The position numbers and the translations under genes are program-made. DNA of 43,702 nt, taken from positions 1 through 43,702 of the forward strand of contig UQSL01000007.1 in assembly GCA_900543705.1 (NCBI GenBank). Direction: 5' to 3'. The DNA comes from an uncultured Oscillospiraceae bacterium (lineage in GTDB: Bacteria > Bacillota > Clostridia > Oscillospirales > Ruminococcaceae). The notes under the pieces were generated by a model. It searched no databases and was not told the origin of the DNA. It saw only the letters and a program-made list of their open reading frames with translations. This document shows positions 1 through 7,394 of the stretch, piece by piece. Numbering within the stretch: the stretch's first letter is position 1; the number at the start of each line of letters is the position of its first letter.

Positions 1-52
1 CCCCGACCTGCTGATTACAAATCAGCTGCTCTACCAGCTGAGCTACACCAGC
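1..52 (-). tRNA. tRNA-Thr (TGT), 3' end cut by window edge
   Basis: On the minus strand the gene starts at 52 with acceptor half GCTGGTG, then a D arm with AGCTGGTAGA and an anticodon arm with stem GCTGA/TCAGC and loop TTTGTAA. The anticodon TGT reads ACA (Thr). The T arm and acceptor 3' half lie outside the window. A consensus promoter lies just upstream. Confidence 0.93.
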
Positions 53-68
53 GCAAGCGACGAGGATT

Positions 69-97
69 ATTATAACAACCCCTGTCCAATTTGTCAA
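69..97 (-). promoter_or_regulatory. Promoter of tRNA-Thr
   Basis: On the minus strand TTGACA (97-92), a 17-nt spacer and TATAAT (74-69) form a perfect sigma-A promoter about 16 nt before the tRNA 5' end. Confidence 0.85.
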
Positions 98-166
98 GGG
101 AAATCCCACACTTTTTTTCATACAAAAGCACATCCGGCCAGCGCAGAGTTCACACCACCGCAAATG

Positions 167-243
167 TGGTCGAGGTGACAGGACTCGAACCTGCGGCATC
201 TTGGTCCCAAACCAAGCACTCTACCAAACTGAGTTACACCTCG
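167..243 (-). tRNA. tRNA-Pro (TGG)
   Basis: A complete 77-nt cloverleaf. Acceptor strands CGAGGTG and CACCTCG pair, the anticodon arm is CTTGG-TTTGGGA-CCAAG with anticodon TGG, the T arm carries GGTTCGAGTCC, and the 3' CCA is encoded (169-167). It is the gene next to tRNA-Thr but has its own promoter, so the two are probably separate transcription units. Confidence 0.95.
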
Positions 244-277
244 GACTCCCGCTTCAACTGAACAATGAAGCTTTATT

Positions 278-306
278 ATTATATCTTATCCGTTTTAACT
301 TGTCAA
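278..306 (-). promoter_or_regulatory. Promoter of tRNA-Pro
   Basis: TTGACA (306-301), a 17-nt spacer and TATAAT (283-278) on the minus strand, 35 nt before the tRNA. Confidence 0.85.
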
Positions 307-700
307 CCGATTGCACAGGAAGCTGAGAGATAAATTGTTAAAAAAGTCCTATACCATTTTAACCCTCTTTTTGACAAGATCTCATCTAAAATGGACTCCC
401 TGCCTTCTGCTCTGAATTGGCAAGGGCTTATCCGGCAACGGCTTATAGAATTCCCCCCTTTCCAAAGAAACCGACCGGATTCCGGCGGCTTTTCGTTCTT
501 TTTTTGTCTGTCTTTCCGGTTTAGGGTCCAAAGTCTTAGTTTTCCTTGACTTTATCCCATTTTTTCCTTAAACTGTAGGTACTGATTTTCTATATTATCG
601 GCTGGTCCGGCCGGTATGCATCTCTTTATGTGCCAGACGGCAATTTTCATTTTGGAAAACAAAGAACCGCGCCGCGGCAACTACAGCAGGAGGGTCAAAT
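307..700. other. Gene-free stretch upstream of glyS
   Basis: I see no gene here. A weak plus-strand promoter candidate is TTGACT (546-551), 17-nt spacer, TAAACT (569-574). GC-rich inverted segments occur around 470-495 and 600-620. I looked for a glycine T-box, but the conserved AGGGTGGNACCGCG antiterminator is absent; only a short GAACCGCG-like stretch occurs near 664. Confidence 0.4.
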
Positions 701-2086
701 ATGTTAAAAAACTCAGAAAAAACCATGGAAAAAATTGTTGCCCTGTGTAAGGGAAGAGGATATATCTATGCAGGCTCTGAAATTTACGGCGGCCTGTCCA
801 ATTCCTGGGACTATGGCCCGCTCGGCGTGGAATTCAAAAACAACGTAAAACGTGCTTGGATGAAAAAATTCGTCCAGGAATCCCCTTATAATGTCGGGCT
901 TGATTCTGCTATCTTAATGAATCCGGAAGTCTGGGTAGCATCCGGCCATGTCGGCGGATTTTCCGACCCATTGATGGACTGCCGCGACTGCAAGAGCCGC
1001 CACCGTGCGGATAAGCTGATTGAGAACTTTACCGGTGAACCGGCAGACGGCTGGAGCAACGAAAAAATGATGGAGTTCATCAAAGAAAACGGCGTCAAAT
1101 GCCCGGATTGCGGCAGTACCAATTTCACGGAGATCCGTAAGTTCAACCTGATGTTTAAGACCTTCCAGGGAGTCACGGAGGATGCAAAGAACGAACTTTA
1201 TCTGCGCCCGGAAACCGCACAGGGAATCTTTGTCAACTTTCTCAACGTCCAGCGAACTACCCGCAAAAAGGTTCCGTTTGGCGTCTGCCAAATCGGGAAA
1301 TCCTTCCGCAATGAGATTACCCCGGGTAACTTCACCTTCCGTACCCGTGAATTCGAGCAAATGGAGCTGGAATTTTTCTGCAAGCCGGACACCGACCTTG
1401 AGTGGTTTGAGTACTGGCGCGGATTCTGCCGCGACTGGCTCACCGGACTTGGCATGAGGGAAGAAAACATGCGCCTGCGTGATCATGAAAAGGAAGAGCT
1501 CTCCTTCTACTCCAAGGCGACGACGGATATCGAATTCCTTTTCCCGTTCGGCTGGGGTGAACTCTGGGGCATTGCGGACCGTACCGACTATGACCTCAGA
1601 CGCCATCAGGAGCATTCGGGTAAGGATTTGACCTACTTCGACCCGGAGACCAATGAGCGCTACCTTCCCTATGTGGTGGAGCCCTCCCTTGGCTGCGACC
1701 GTGTGGCACTCGCATTCCTCTGTGACGCCTATGACGAGGAGGTTGTGGATGCTGAGAAAAACGACACGCGTGTCGTCCTCCATCTCCATCCGGCCCTTGC
1801 TCCGTTTAAAGCCGCTATCCTCCCGCTTTCCAAAAAGCTCAGCGCCAAGGCGCAAGAGATATACACCATGCTCTCCAAGCACTTTATGGTGGAGTATGAT
1901 GAGGCGGGCTCCATTGGCAAGCGCTACCGCCGTCAGGATGAAATCGGCACGCCGTTTTGCATCACCTATGACTTTGACAGTGAAACCGACGGCTGCGTCA
2001 CCGTCCGTGACCGCGACAGCATGCAGCAGGATCGTATCGCCATTGATAAGCTCGTGGAGTATATCGGCGAAAAGACCGAGTTTTAA
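701..2086 (+). CDS. glyS: Glycyl-tRNA synthetase, dimeric class II type
   Basis: Charges tRNA-Gly with glycine in the cytoplasm. At 461 residues it has the usual length of the single-chain homodimeric GlyRS, not the two-gene alpha/beta enzyme. The N-terminus carries the motif SNSWDYGPLG (about 33-42). A zinc-type cysteine set is visible at C94/C97 (CRDC) and C134/C137 (CPDC). Motif 2 appears as FRNEITPGNFTFRTREFEQ near 200-220, motif 3 as EPSLGCDR, followed by an anticodon-binding domain. The ATG at 701 follows GGAGGG with good spacing. The gene stands alone and ends in a strong hairpin terminator. Family assignment is very secure. Confidence 0.97.
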   Translation: MLKNSEKTMEKIVALCKGRGYIYAGSEIYGGLSNSWDYGPLGVEFKNNVKRAWMKKFVQESPYNVGLDSAILMNPEVWVASGHVGGFSDPLMDCRDCKSRHRADKLIENFTGEPADGWSNEKMMEFIKENGVKCPDCGSTNFTEIRKFNLMFKTFQGVTEDAKNELYLRPETAQGIFVNFLNVQRTTRKKVPFGVCQIGKSFRNEITPGNFTFRTREFEQMELEFFCKPDTDLEWFEYWRGFCRDWLTGLGMREENMRLRDHEKEELSFYSKATTDIEFLFPFGWGELWGIADRTDYDLRRHQEHSGKDLTYFDPETNERYLPYVVEPSLGCDRVALAFLCDAYDEEVVDAEKNDTRVVLHLHPALAPFKAAILPLSKKLSAKAQEIYTMLSKHFMVEYDEAGSIGKRYRRQDEIGTPFCITYDFDSETDGCVTVRDRDSMQQDRIAIDKLVEYIGEKTEF

Positions 2087-2096
2087 TCATCTTAAA

Positions 2097-2132
2097 AAAG
2101 GACGGACAGCCGTGGCTGTCCGTCCTTATTTA
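2097..2132 (+). terminator. Rho-independent terminator of glyS
   Basis: An 11-bp perfect stem (GGACGGACAGC / GCTGTCCGTCC, 2100-2110 and 2115-2125) with a 4-nt loop, followed by TTATTTAT, 13 nt after the glyS stop. Confidence 0.85.
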
Positions 2133-2195
2133 TGTAGGTGAATTCGAAATTGGGGCCCGCGTCCCCCCCCGCATACCGGAACCCTGTTTCATCTC

Positions 2196-3581
2196 TTAGA
2201 CAGTCTCCTTCAGATAGATTCCCGTTTTGTTGTCCAAATCCCGGCAGAATTGATCCAACGTCAACTTGCCATCGAGATAAGACTGCAGGAGCGGTTTAAA
2301 TACCTCGTTATCATACTCCATGTTATAGGCATAATCGCCGTAGTGATTGGCCTTTTCCAGCGCCTTATAATAATCCTCTATGAATTTTTTCAGTTCCCGG
2401 TCTTTGCCGATTGACTGCAGCCAGATCTCCCGATCGGACTCCAGCGCCTGTTTGTTCACCGGGTTGCCCCAAATTAACCTACTACCCCCCATGGAACTCT
2501 GCGTATTGACGGAAAGTGCGAACTCAAGGAATTTCCATGCCTTTTCTTTTTCCTTGCAGTTGTCGTTGATGGCCACCATCTGCTGAACGTAGGCGCTATA
2601 CTCCGTTTCGCTTCCAAAATCGTGCATTACATAGTACTGGACACAATCCCCGTCTTTGATTTCCTTGCGGTTCTTTGCCTGCTCCACCTGCAAACGAAGA
2701 CCCGGCGCGTCGGAATAATAGTAGTTTTCAAGCAGAAACAGCCCATCCGTCATTGCGGTATAATTGCTCATCATTTTTTTTTGAGAAAAAAAACCATTTT
2801 CCCCTCCCTCGGCCTCTGCGACCCGCTGATAATCCTGTATGGCCTTGCGAAACTCCTCACTGTCAAAGTGGCTCTCCTTTTTTTCCTCGTCTATGAAGTA
2901 GGGAACTGCCGGTAATAACAAGTTATGGACTCCAGAATCAAACCAGTACACCTCGCCCAGCGTCCCGGTCGGCTCCAGCAGGTCATAATAATTCTGGTAG
3001 CTCAACTTTTTGCCGATCTCATCCAGCTTGTATTTCTCCGCAACCGACTTCAGCGTGGTGACGATGGGAAGAGATATCCCCAGCGGGAAAAAGCGCTGGG
3101 TTCCCTCCACGTTCCCATAGGCCAGCGCGTCCTCGTTGTAATCCTTTGTAGAAAACCCGTTTTGCTCCATCAGCGGATCCAGCGCTGTAAATACCCCTTT
3201 TTTCGCATAGGAAAGGTACTGCGGCAGTTCCCGAGAATTATACAAAAAGATATCCGGCCCCTTCCCCGCCAGCACTTCGGTGGCTATCTGCTTGGCCATG
3301 GTTTCGTCATCCGAAAACTCCACAATTTTTACCCTGTCCTCATCTTTCGCATTCCGGTTATACGCCTCCACCAGAGGAGCGTTGTTTCCAATTGCTGTGT
3401 TGAGATACACCGTCAGGGTCGCCCGCTCCGTGCTGACGTCCCCGACAGAGTCGGCTGATGATGAGGGAGAAGATGAGGAGTTCCCGGAGGAGCTTTCCCC
3501 CCCGCCCTCGGAATCACATCCGCAAAGCAGGCCCAATACCATAGCCACAGAAAAAAGGAGAGAAGCAATCCGCCGTTTCAT
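2196..3581 (-). CDS. Extracellular solute-binding lipoprotein (family 1, sugar-type)
   Basis: 461 residues. A signal peptide with a lipobox (LLCGC, acylated Cys about 22) is followed by a Gly/Ser-rich linker and then a typical family 1 periplasmic-binding fold: an early TLTVYLNTAIGNNAPLVEAY segment, GKGPDIFLYNSREL, and a late FLEFALS segment followed by WGNPVNKQAL. It should be membrane-anchored and deliver a substrate, probably a carbohydrate, to an ABC importer. No permease or ATPase gene lies next to it, so it is an orphan. The gene starts about 98 nt after the RiPP precursor stop on the same strand, and I see no clear promoter between them, so read-through from that operon is possible. 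The ATG follows AGAGGTG. The substrate is unknown. Confidence 0.85.
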   Translation of the reverse strand: MKRRIASLLFSVAMVLGLLCGCDSEGGGESSSGNSSSSPSSSADSVGDVSTERATLTVYLNTAIGNNAPLVEAYNRNAKDEDRVKIVEFSDDETMAKQIATEVLAGKGPDIFLYNSRELPQYLSYAKKGVFTALDPLMEQNGFSTKDYNEDALAYGNVEGTQRFFPLGISLPIVTTLKSVAEKYKLDEIGKKLSYQNYYDLLEPTGTLGEVYWFDSGVHNLLLPAVPYFIDEEKKESHFDSEEFRKAIQDYQRVAEAEGGENGFFSQKKMMSNYTAMTDGLFLLENYYYSDAPGLRLQVEQAKNRKEIKDGDCVQYYVMHDFGSETEYSAYVQQMVAINDNCKEKEKAWKFLEFALSVNTQSSMGGSRLIWGNPVNKQALESDREIWLQSIGKDRELKKFIEDYYKALEKANHYGDYAYNMEYDNEVFKPLLQSYLDGKLTLDQFCRDLDNKTGIYLKETV

Positions 3582-3616
3582 GTCAATGACACCTCTTTCT
3601 TTGTCTTTAAAAATTG

Positions 3617-3896
3617 ATAACAGCAGCCTTTGGGTTACGCTACCGGCTATTAAGTTTCAGTTTCCTACAGGCGCCCGTTTTATTTCCCAGGGTGGAGGAG
3701 CGCCTGGTTCGCAAGGGCTCTGTTCTCATAAATCACAGCTTGACTACGTTCATATTCTGTACCAATCAATCCACAGTTGCAGTAACTGGGGTCGCAAATA
3801 CAATATATCTGCATTGTGTCTCGAGTCAAGTTTCGGGATATTCTATGTAATTTTTTCATTCTTTATTCCTCCTGTCTTCCCAAAGGCTGCTGTTAT
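3617..3896. repeat. Exact 18-bp inverted repeat bracketing the precursor gene
   Basis: ATAACAGCAGCCTTTGGG at 3617-3634 recurs as its exact reverse complement at 3879-3896. The pair encloses the whole precursor gene with its ribosome binding site. The outer edge of one arm is 13 nt from the stop of the carrier-related gene. In the minus-strand transcript the second arm is followed by CAATTTTT, so the pair could close a long-range stem ending in a U-rich tail. Alternatives are an invertible segment or a small mobile cassette. Confidence 0.8.
3680..3859 (-). CDS. Cys-rich RiPP precursor peptide
   Basis: A 59-residue peptide read directly from the sequence. The ATG at 3859 follows a perfect AGGAGG eight nt upstream. 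The leader is basic (MKKLHRISRNLTRDT) and runs into MQIYCICDPSYCNCG, so four cysteines fall at 20, 22, 27 and 29 (C-x-C-x4-C-x-C). A longer follower of about 30 residues has no Cys and ends LLHPGK. It is the last gene of the operon made by the radical SAM maturase, the TIGR04066-like protein and the carrier-related protein, which fits the substrate of clostridial Cys-rich peptide cassettes (CLI_3235/Clo7bot-type peptides also have a leader ending in an aromatic-Cys stretch). That it is the substrate is inference from position, ribosome binding site and composition. Family resemblance is from memory. Confidence 0.8.
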   Translation of the reverse strand: MKKLHRISRNLTRDTMQIYCICDPSYCNCGLIGTEYERSQAVIYENRALANQALLHPGK

Positions 3897-3908
3897 ACTC
3901 ACGGTTAC

Positions 3909-4121
3909 TTATCGCTTTGCTGCAATGACGGCGGCAAGTTCGTCCGAAGAAGTAAAGCTAAGTGCGTCAATGTCTTTTTTTGTCAGTGTGACCCCGTAGG
4001 TCAACTTTATCTCATAATAAAGATAAAATAGTTCTACTTCAGACAAATCTTCTAATGATTTTCCAAACCGTTTATGCACAATTTCCTCAATCCAATTTTG
4101 AACTTCCAGTATTTCTACCAT
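3909..4121 (-). CDS. Peptide-maturation acyl-carrier-related protein
   Basis: A 70-residue acidic, helical protein with the outline of an acyl carrier protein (helix, LSEVELFYLYYEI helix, SSDELAAVIA final helix). The Ser of the DSL phosphopantetheine motif is not visible; the matching place reads EDL. This fits the acyl-carrier-related family (TIGR04069) that accompanies clostridial Cys-rich peptide maturases. It lies 22 nt after the TIGR04066-like gene and 49 nt before the precursor. Its role is not known; acting as a docking or carrier subunit without a prosthetic group is inference. GAGGGG precedes the ATG. Confidence 0.75.
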   Translation of the reverse strand: MVEILEVQNWIEEIVHKRFGKSLEDLSEVELFYLYYEIKLTYGVTLTKKDIDALSFTSSDELAAVIAAKR

Positions 4122-4143
4122 ATTGATACCCCTCTATAAGTCG

Positions 4144-5250
4144 TTACGTTAGTTTTGTGATAATCTGTTCTGCGGCTTTTTTATAAAATTCAGAACTTGC
4201 AGCGTCATAAACAAGAATCCCTTTTTGCTGGTACTCTGTAATCATGCTTTGGATTTTAGTTTGATCGTAGATATCCTTTTCATTGACAAGATGTTGATCT
4301 GCAAAAACCGTTGGATCAATTTTTATATGCGATAGCCCCAACATATCCGGATATCCGCTCATTAATTGCTTTGCCCTGTTACAGGTATGTAAAATATATT
4401 CCGTGGTCAACCCGGAACATGGTATCAAAGAAATTAAAAAATCAAAATTTACGGCAAAACTAATAAGACTGTGAAGAAGTCCACACCCGTTTAAGTACTC
4501 CTCATCAACAGGAGTAAACCCTCCCGGGATCCCGATTAAGATAATATCCGGATCCTCTATTTGCTCAATCGAGGATATATAATGATTGAGAAACTTGCAT
4601 TGATCATCAATTTCAAGTTGCCGTAAAAATGCTTTTGAAGGAAACGAATGGAACCCCAAGAGTTCTCCAAACGGCTTAGAACTGATATAAGAAACTTTTA
4701 GCCCCTGTTCTTCCAGTGCATTTTTAACACCAAGCTGAACTTGAAGTTTGGAACACTCCTCATCAAAGGATGTAACAGCAACGACCGGAGTCTGAATAGG
4801 CAACAGCTTTCTTTGTTCCTGTAAATAATTTCCATGAGAAATATTATCCACATAACTATTTACAGAATACATTTCCGCATACTTCTCCAAAAACTCCTGA
4901 AAAGGAGAAGGAAGCGGCTTGAGGTAATAAATATCAATTTTGTTCCGGATTGCGCACATGACATTCTCTAAAATATCCGAAAAATATGATCCTGCCATCC
5001 ATTTAGAAACATCTGGAAGTATTAACAAATCACAATCACAAATTGCTGTTAAAAAATCATTTTGGGCTACAAGTCCAACCGATTCCCCTTCGTCCAATAG
5101 AGATGGATCTTTTCCTTCCGCTAAAATTCCGTAAGGTGATACCGTAGAGACAATTTCAATTTCAGACATCTGTTTCAGCATTTTTCGAAAGCGAAGGAGC
5201 GGGACTACTTCTTCTGTGAGAGGAAATAATACGGCATTTTTAGAGTTCAT
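4144..5250 (-). CDS. Peptide maturation system protein, TIGR04066-like
   Basis: 368 residues, soluble, no signal peptide or membrane segment. The N-terminus NAVLFPLTEEVVPLLRF, followed by a VSPYGILAEGKD segment and CDLLILPD, resembles the roughly 370-residue family found only in clostridial natural-product cassettes with a radical SAM maturase. A central IILIGIPGGFTPVDEE segment and a Rossmann-like alternation suggest a nucleotide or cofactor fold, but no catalytic motif is recognised. Its ATG overlaps the maturase stop (ATGA), so the two are translationally coupled. Biochemical function is unknown. Confidence 0.78.
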   Translation of the reverse strand: MNSKNAVLFPLTEEVVPLLRFRKMLKQMSEIEIVSTVSPYGILAEGKDPSLLDEGESVGLVAQNDFLTAICDCDLLILPDVSKWMAGSYFSDILENVMCAIRNKIDIYYLKPLPSPFQEFLEKYAEMYSVNSYVDNISHGNYLQEQRKLLPIQTPVVAVTSFDEECSKLQVQLGVKNALEEQGLKVSYISSKPFGELLGFHSFPSKAFLRQLEIDDQCKFLNHYISSIEQIEDPDIILIGIPGGFTPVDEEYLNGCGLLHSLISFAVNFDFLISLIPCSGLTTEYILHTCNRAKQLMSGYPDMLGLSHIKIDPTVFADQHLVNEKDIYDQTKIQSMITEYQQKGILVYDAASSEFYKKAAEQIITKLT

Positions 5251-6680
5251 TTCAATCTCTCCCTTTCCAAGGCTTTTACTTCTTGAAGAGCAGCCAACTT
5301 TTTCAACTTCCTATCGGCGTCTAAACGAACAGACCTGCATTTTTGGCCTTGAAGTGACCGATTATCATAACCATCTACCTGTGCTGCACAAAGTGTACAA
5401 TTAGATATTGCCCAACAATCACGGCAAGGTAATTGGCTATTGGCAGTTTTATTGATCAGATTAATAACGCTCGTACGATTAAAACCCTCAAATACATTTC
5501 CAAGATTCATACAGTCAGAGGTTTCACTGCATTGCTCACATGGCAAAATATCTCCGTTAGCTGTAATAAATGTTTTATGTATCCCCGGAATACACGGACC
5601 CGCGTGCATTGCGCTATCTTGGAGTTCTTGTCTTGGAACAAATCGCAATTGTTCTGAAACAATCGTCTCATATAGTTTACGAGCCATCGTATCTAAGCTA
5701 TCTGATTTTATTTCGCCACTAACTGCAAGTAATGCAAGTAATCCCTGTTTTCTGGATTCCTGGATATACTGGGGAGTATAAACCAATTTAGTTCCTCTAG
5801 GTGGAACAACATCTGCAACAGTTACTGTTCCAAGCTGAAAAAGTGGTTGTCTGAAAAACCTCATCACCTTTGCCAGGTCATTTTCAGGGTCAAGGACTGC
5901 GTTAAAACTCAATTGTCTGGCGAATCCGGGTATTGTCTCGGAATATTTTTTCACTTTTTCCATAACAGCATGAAATGTTCCCGTTCCATCTACTGCAAAT
6001 CTTCTGCTTCGATCATGAATCTCTGCCGGTCCGTCCAAACTGATAAGAAGATTAAATTTTTTTTCTGTTAAAAATCTAGCTATCTCCTCCGTCATTAAGG
6101 TAACATTCGTAGTCATATTAAAAACCACGTTTTTTCCTTTCATTTTATCCTCGGCGTATAAAACAGTTTTTTTTATTAATTCAAATTCCAGCAAAGGCTC
6201 TCCTCCGTAAAATCCAATTACCGGGAGCGAAGTATCTCTTATACGTTCTGCAAAAAAGTCGATAGCTTTTTTTGCTGTTTTCCACTCCATGCGTGTGGAA
6301 CTATGCGATCTTTGCGTCCAATTGTCTCCAATAGTATAAGGACAATAACTGCATCGAAAATTGCATTGCTGCGTTACTTGGAGAATTAAATGCCTTAGAT
6401 GATGTGACATTAGGTAATCAATATTTTTTATTTCTGGATTTTCAAGTACCAGTGGGTGTTTTGATTTTAGATAACCATTACTTTCCAGTTGCATTATTTC
6501 ATCTTGTAGTTCAGGAGGTAAAGAAAAGGAAACATTAGTAATTTGGGGATCTTCCTTTAGATATTTTTTTAGATGCATATATAATTGTTCGCTAATCGCA
6601 AGAATTTCATTAGTATTAACATCATAAAGATACTTATGGTATGGAGTTTCAAATATATGAAAAAAGGCCTTTTTTATCAT
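5247..6680 (-). CDS. Cys-rich peptide radical SAM/SPASM maturase (CcpM-like)
   Basis: 477 residues. Residues 1-90 look like a winged-helix peptide-recognition (RRE/PqqD-like) domain. The radical SAM cluster motif is CNFRCSYC (C106, C110, C113), with GFYGGEP at 156-162 binding S-adenosylmethionine. The C-terminal SPASM region carries C363, C381, C384, C390, C419, C422, C428, C431 and C448, enough for two auxiliary 4Fe-4S clusters. Such enzymes install thioether or carbon-carbon links on a precursor peptide. It heads a four-gene operon whose last gene encodes a Cys-rich peptide. The AT-rich base composition contrasts with neighbouring GC-richer genes, suggesting acquisition by transfer. Start: ATG with AAAGGAT upstream. 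No exporter gene is adjacent. Confidence 0.9.
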   Translation of the reverse strand: MIKKAFFHIFETPYHKYLYDVNTNEILAISEQLYMHLKKYLKEDPQITNVSFSLPPELQDEIMQLESNGYLKSKHPLVLENPEIKNIDYLMSHHLRHLILQVTQQCNFRCSYCPYTIGDNWTQRSHSSTRMEWKTAKKAIDFFAERIRDTSLPVIGFYGGEPLLEFELIKKTVLYAEDKMKGKNVVFNMTTNVTLMTEEIARFLTEKKFNLLISLDGPAEIHDRSRRFAVDGTGTFHAVMEKVKKYSETIPGFARQLSFNAVLDPENDLAKVMRFFRQPLFQLGTVTVADVVPPRGTKLVYTPQYIQESRKQGLLALLAVSGEIKSDSLDTMARKLYETIVSEQLRFVPRQELQDSAMHAGPCIPGIHKTFITANGDILPCEQCSETSDCMNLGNVFEGFNRTSVINLINKTANSQLPCRDCWAISNCTLCAAQVDGYDNRSLQGQKCRSVRLDADRKLKKLAALQEVKALERERLK

Positions 6681-6717
6681 TTTTTTACATATCCTTTCAT
6701 CAAAACGGTTTAACTAT

Positions 6718-6745
6718 ATAATATCACTCAATGACAAAAATGCAA
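6718..6745 (-). promoter_or_regulatory. Likely promoter of the RiPP operon
   Basis: On the minus strand TTGCAT (6745-6740), 16-nt spacer, TATTAT (6723-6718), about 38 nt before the maturase ATG, in an AT-rich stretch. Confidence 0.6.
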
Positions 6746-6829
6746 TGAAAATTACCAGTTTTTCAAAAAATAATTCAAAATATTCCCATTAGTTACTAAA
6801 ATAATAGCTATAGGGAACCGAAAAGATCC

Positions 6830-6886
6830 TCAAATAAATCCCAGTAAATTAACAACCGGACGCCATCTGTCAGATTCCGCCTTCAC
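6830..6886 (-). CDS. Putative 18-residue peptide with very strong ribosome binding site
   Basis: Minus strand GTG at 6886 preceded by AGAGGAGGTG. The peptide would be MKAESDRWRPVVNLLGFI. Upstream is a hairpin (TTCCTCCGC with GCGGAAGAG) and a TATACT box at 6940-6935. The leader layout (G-rich, purine-rich run into GGAGGTG) resembles what I recall of clostridial holin-like small-toxin genes, but this peptide is shorter and less hydrophobic. It may be a decayed copy or a leader peptide of the RiPP operon 150 nt downstream. Coding status is uncertain. Confidence 0.35.
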   Translation of the reverse strand: MKAESDRWRPVVNLLGFI

Positions 6887-7050
6887 GAACACCTCCTCTT
6901 CTCTCTTCCGCCTTGCGGAGGAACTCACCGCCCTAGTATACGCAATACGCTGAAAAAGTCCCTGCTTTTAACAATGCAAACGGCTTGACCGCCCAATACG
7001 CCGTAACCCGGTATGATCCCAGTCGGAAGTATGGGCCATACCCAAAATTA

Positions 7051-7089
7051 TTATAAAAAAACACCCCTGTGTTTTTGGCACAGGAGTGT
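7051..7089 (-). terminator. Terminator of the small membrane-protein gene
   Basis: Arms at 7061-7071 and 7079-7089 form an 11-bp stem with one mismatch. On the minus strand it is followed by seven Ts. Confidence 0.8.
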
Positions 7090-7116
7090 TATTGCAACTG
7101 GAGAGGGTATGTAGTC

Positions 7117-7287
7117 CTATTCCTTTTCGTTTCGGAGCATGACGCTTTTCGCGGAGATAAGCGAAACAATCATACAGGCGCACCCAGATAAAACCATCGC
7201 GCAGGCGACGACGCTCCGCCACAGCACAGAGACCCTCTTGCCGGGCGCCTGATTGGTATTCCCGCTGTTGTCCTTTGAGAAAAGCAT
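7117..7287 (-). CDS. Small single-pass membrane protein, hypothetical
   Basis: 56 residues from the ATG at 7287, chosen because AAAGGAG lies just upstream; an in-frame ATG further upstream (7341) lacks this site. The N-terminal third is polar (LFSKDNSGNTNQAPGKR), the middle is one hydrophobic span (about residues 20-45, with two Cys), and the tail is charged (RNEKE). It has its own terminator. No family recognised. Confidence 0.55.
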   Translation of the reverse strand: MLFSKDNSGNTNQAPGKRVSVLWRSVVACAMVLSGCACMIVSLISAKSVMLRNEKE

Positions 7288-7394
7288 GGAAAACACTCCT
7301 TTCAATTGCGGACGGGACGGATAAAACGAGGTACATTCCATCCATCCCGTCGGAAAACCTGTTACCCGGTTTTCCGGCAGTCTTTCTTTGAAGC

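Noticed and set aside
307..700. Glycine T-box riboswitch before glyS
   Set aside because: No AGGGTGGNACCGCG antiterminator and no leader terminator; only a short ACCGCG-like match.
914..1882. Long open frame antisense to glyS
   Set aside because: Mirror of a highly conserved gene; no ribosome binding site or recognisable domain.
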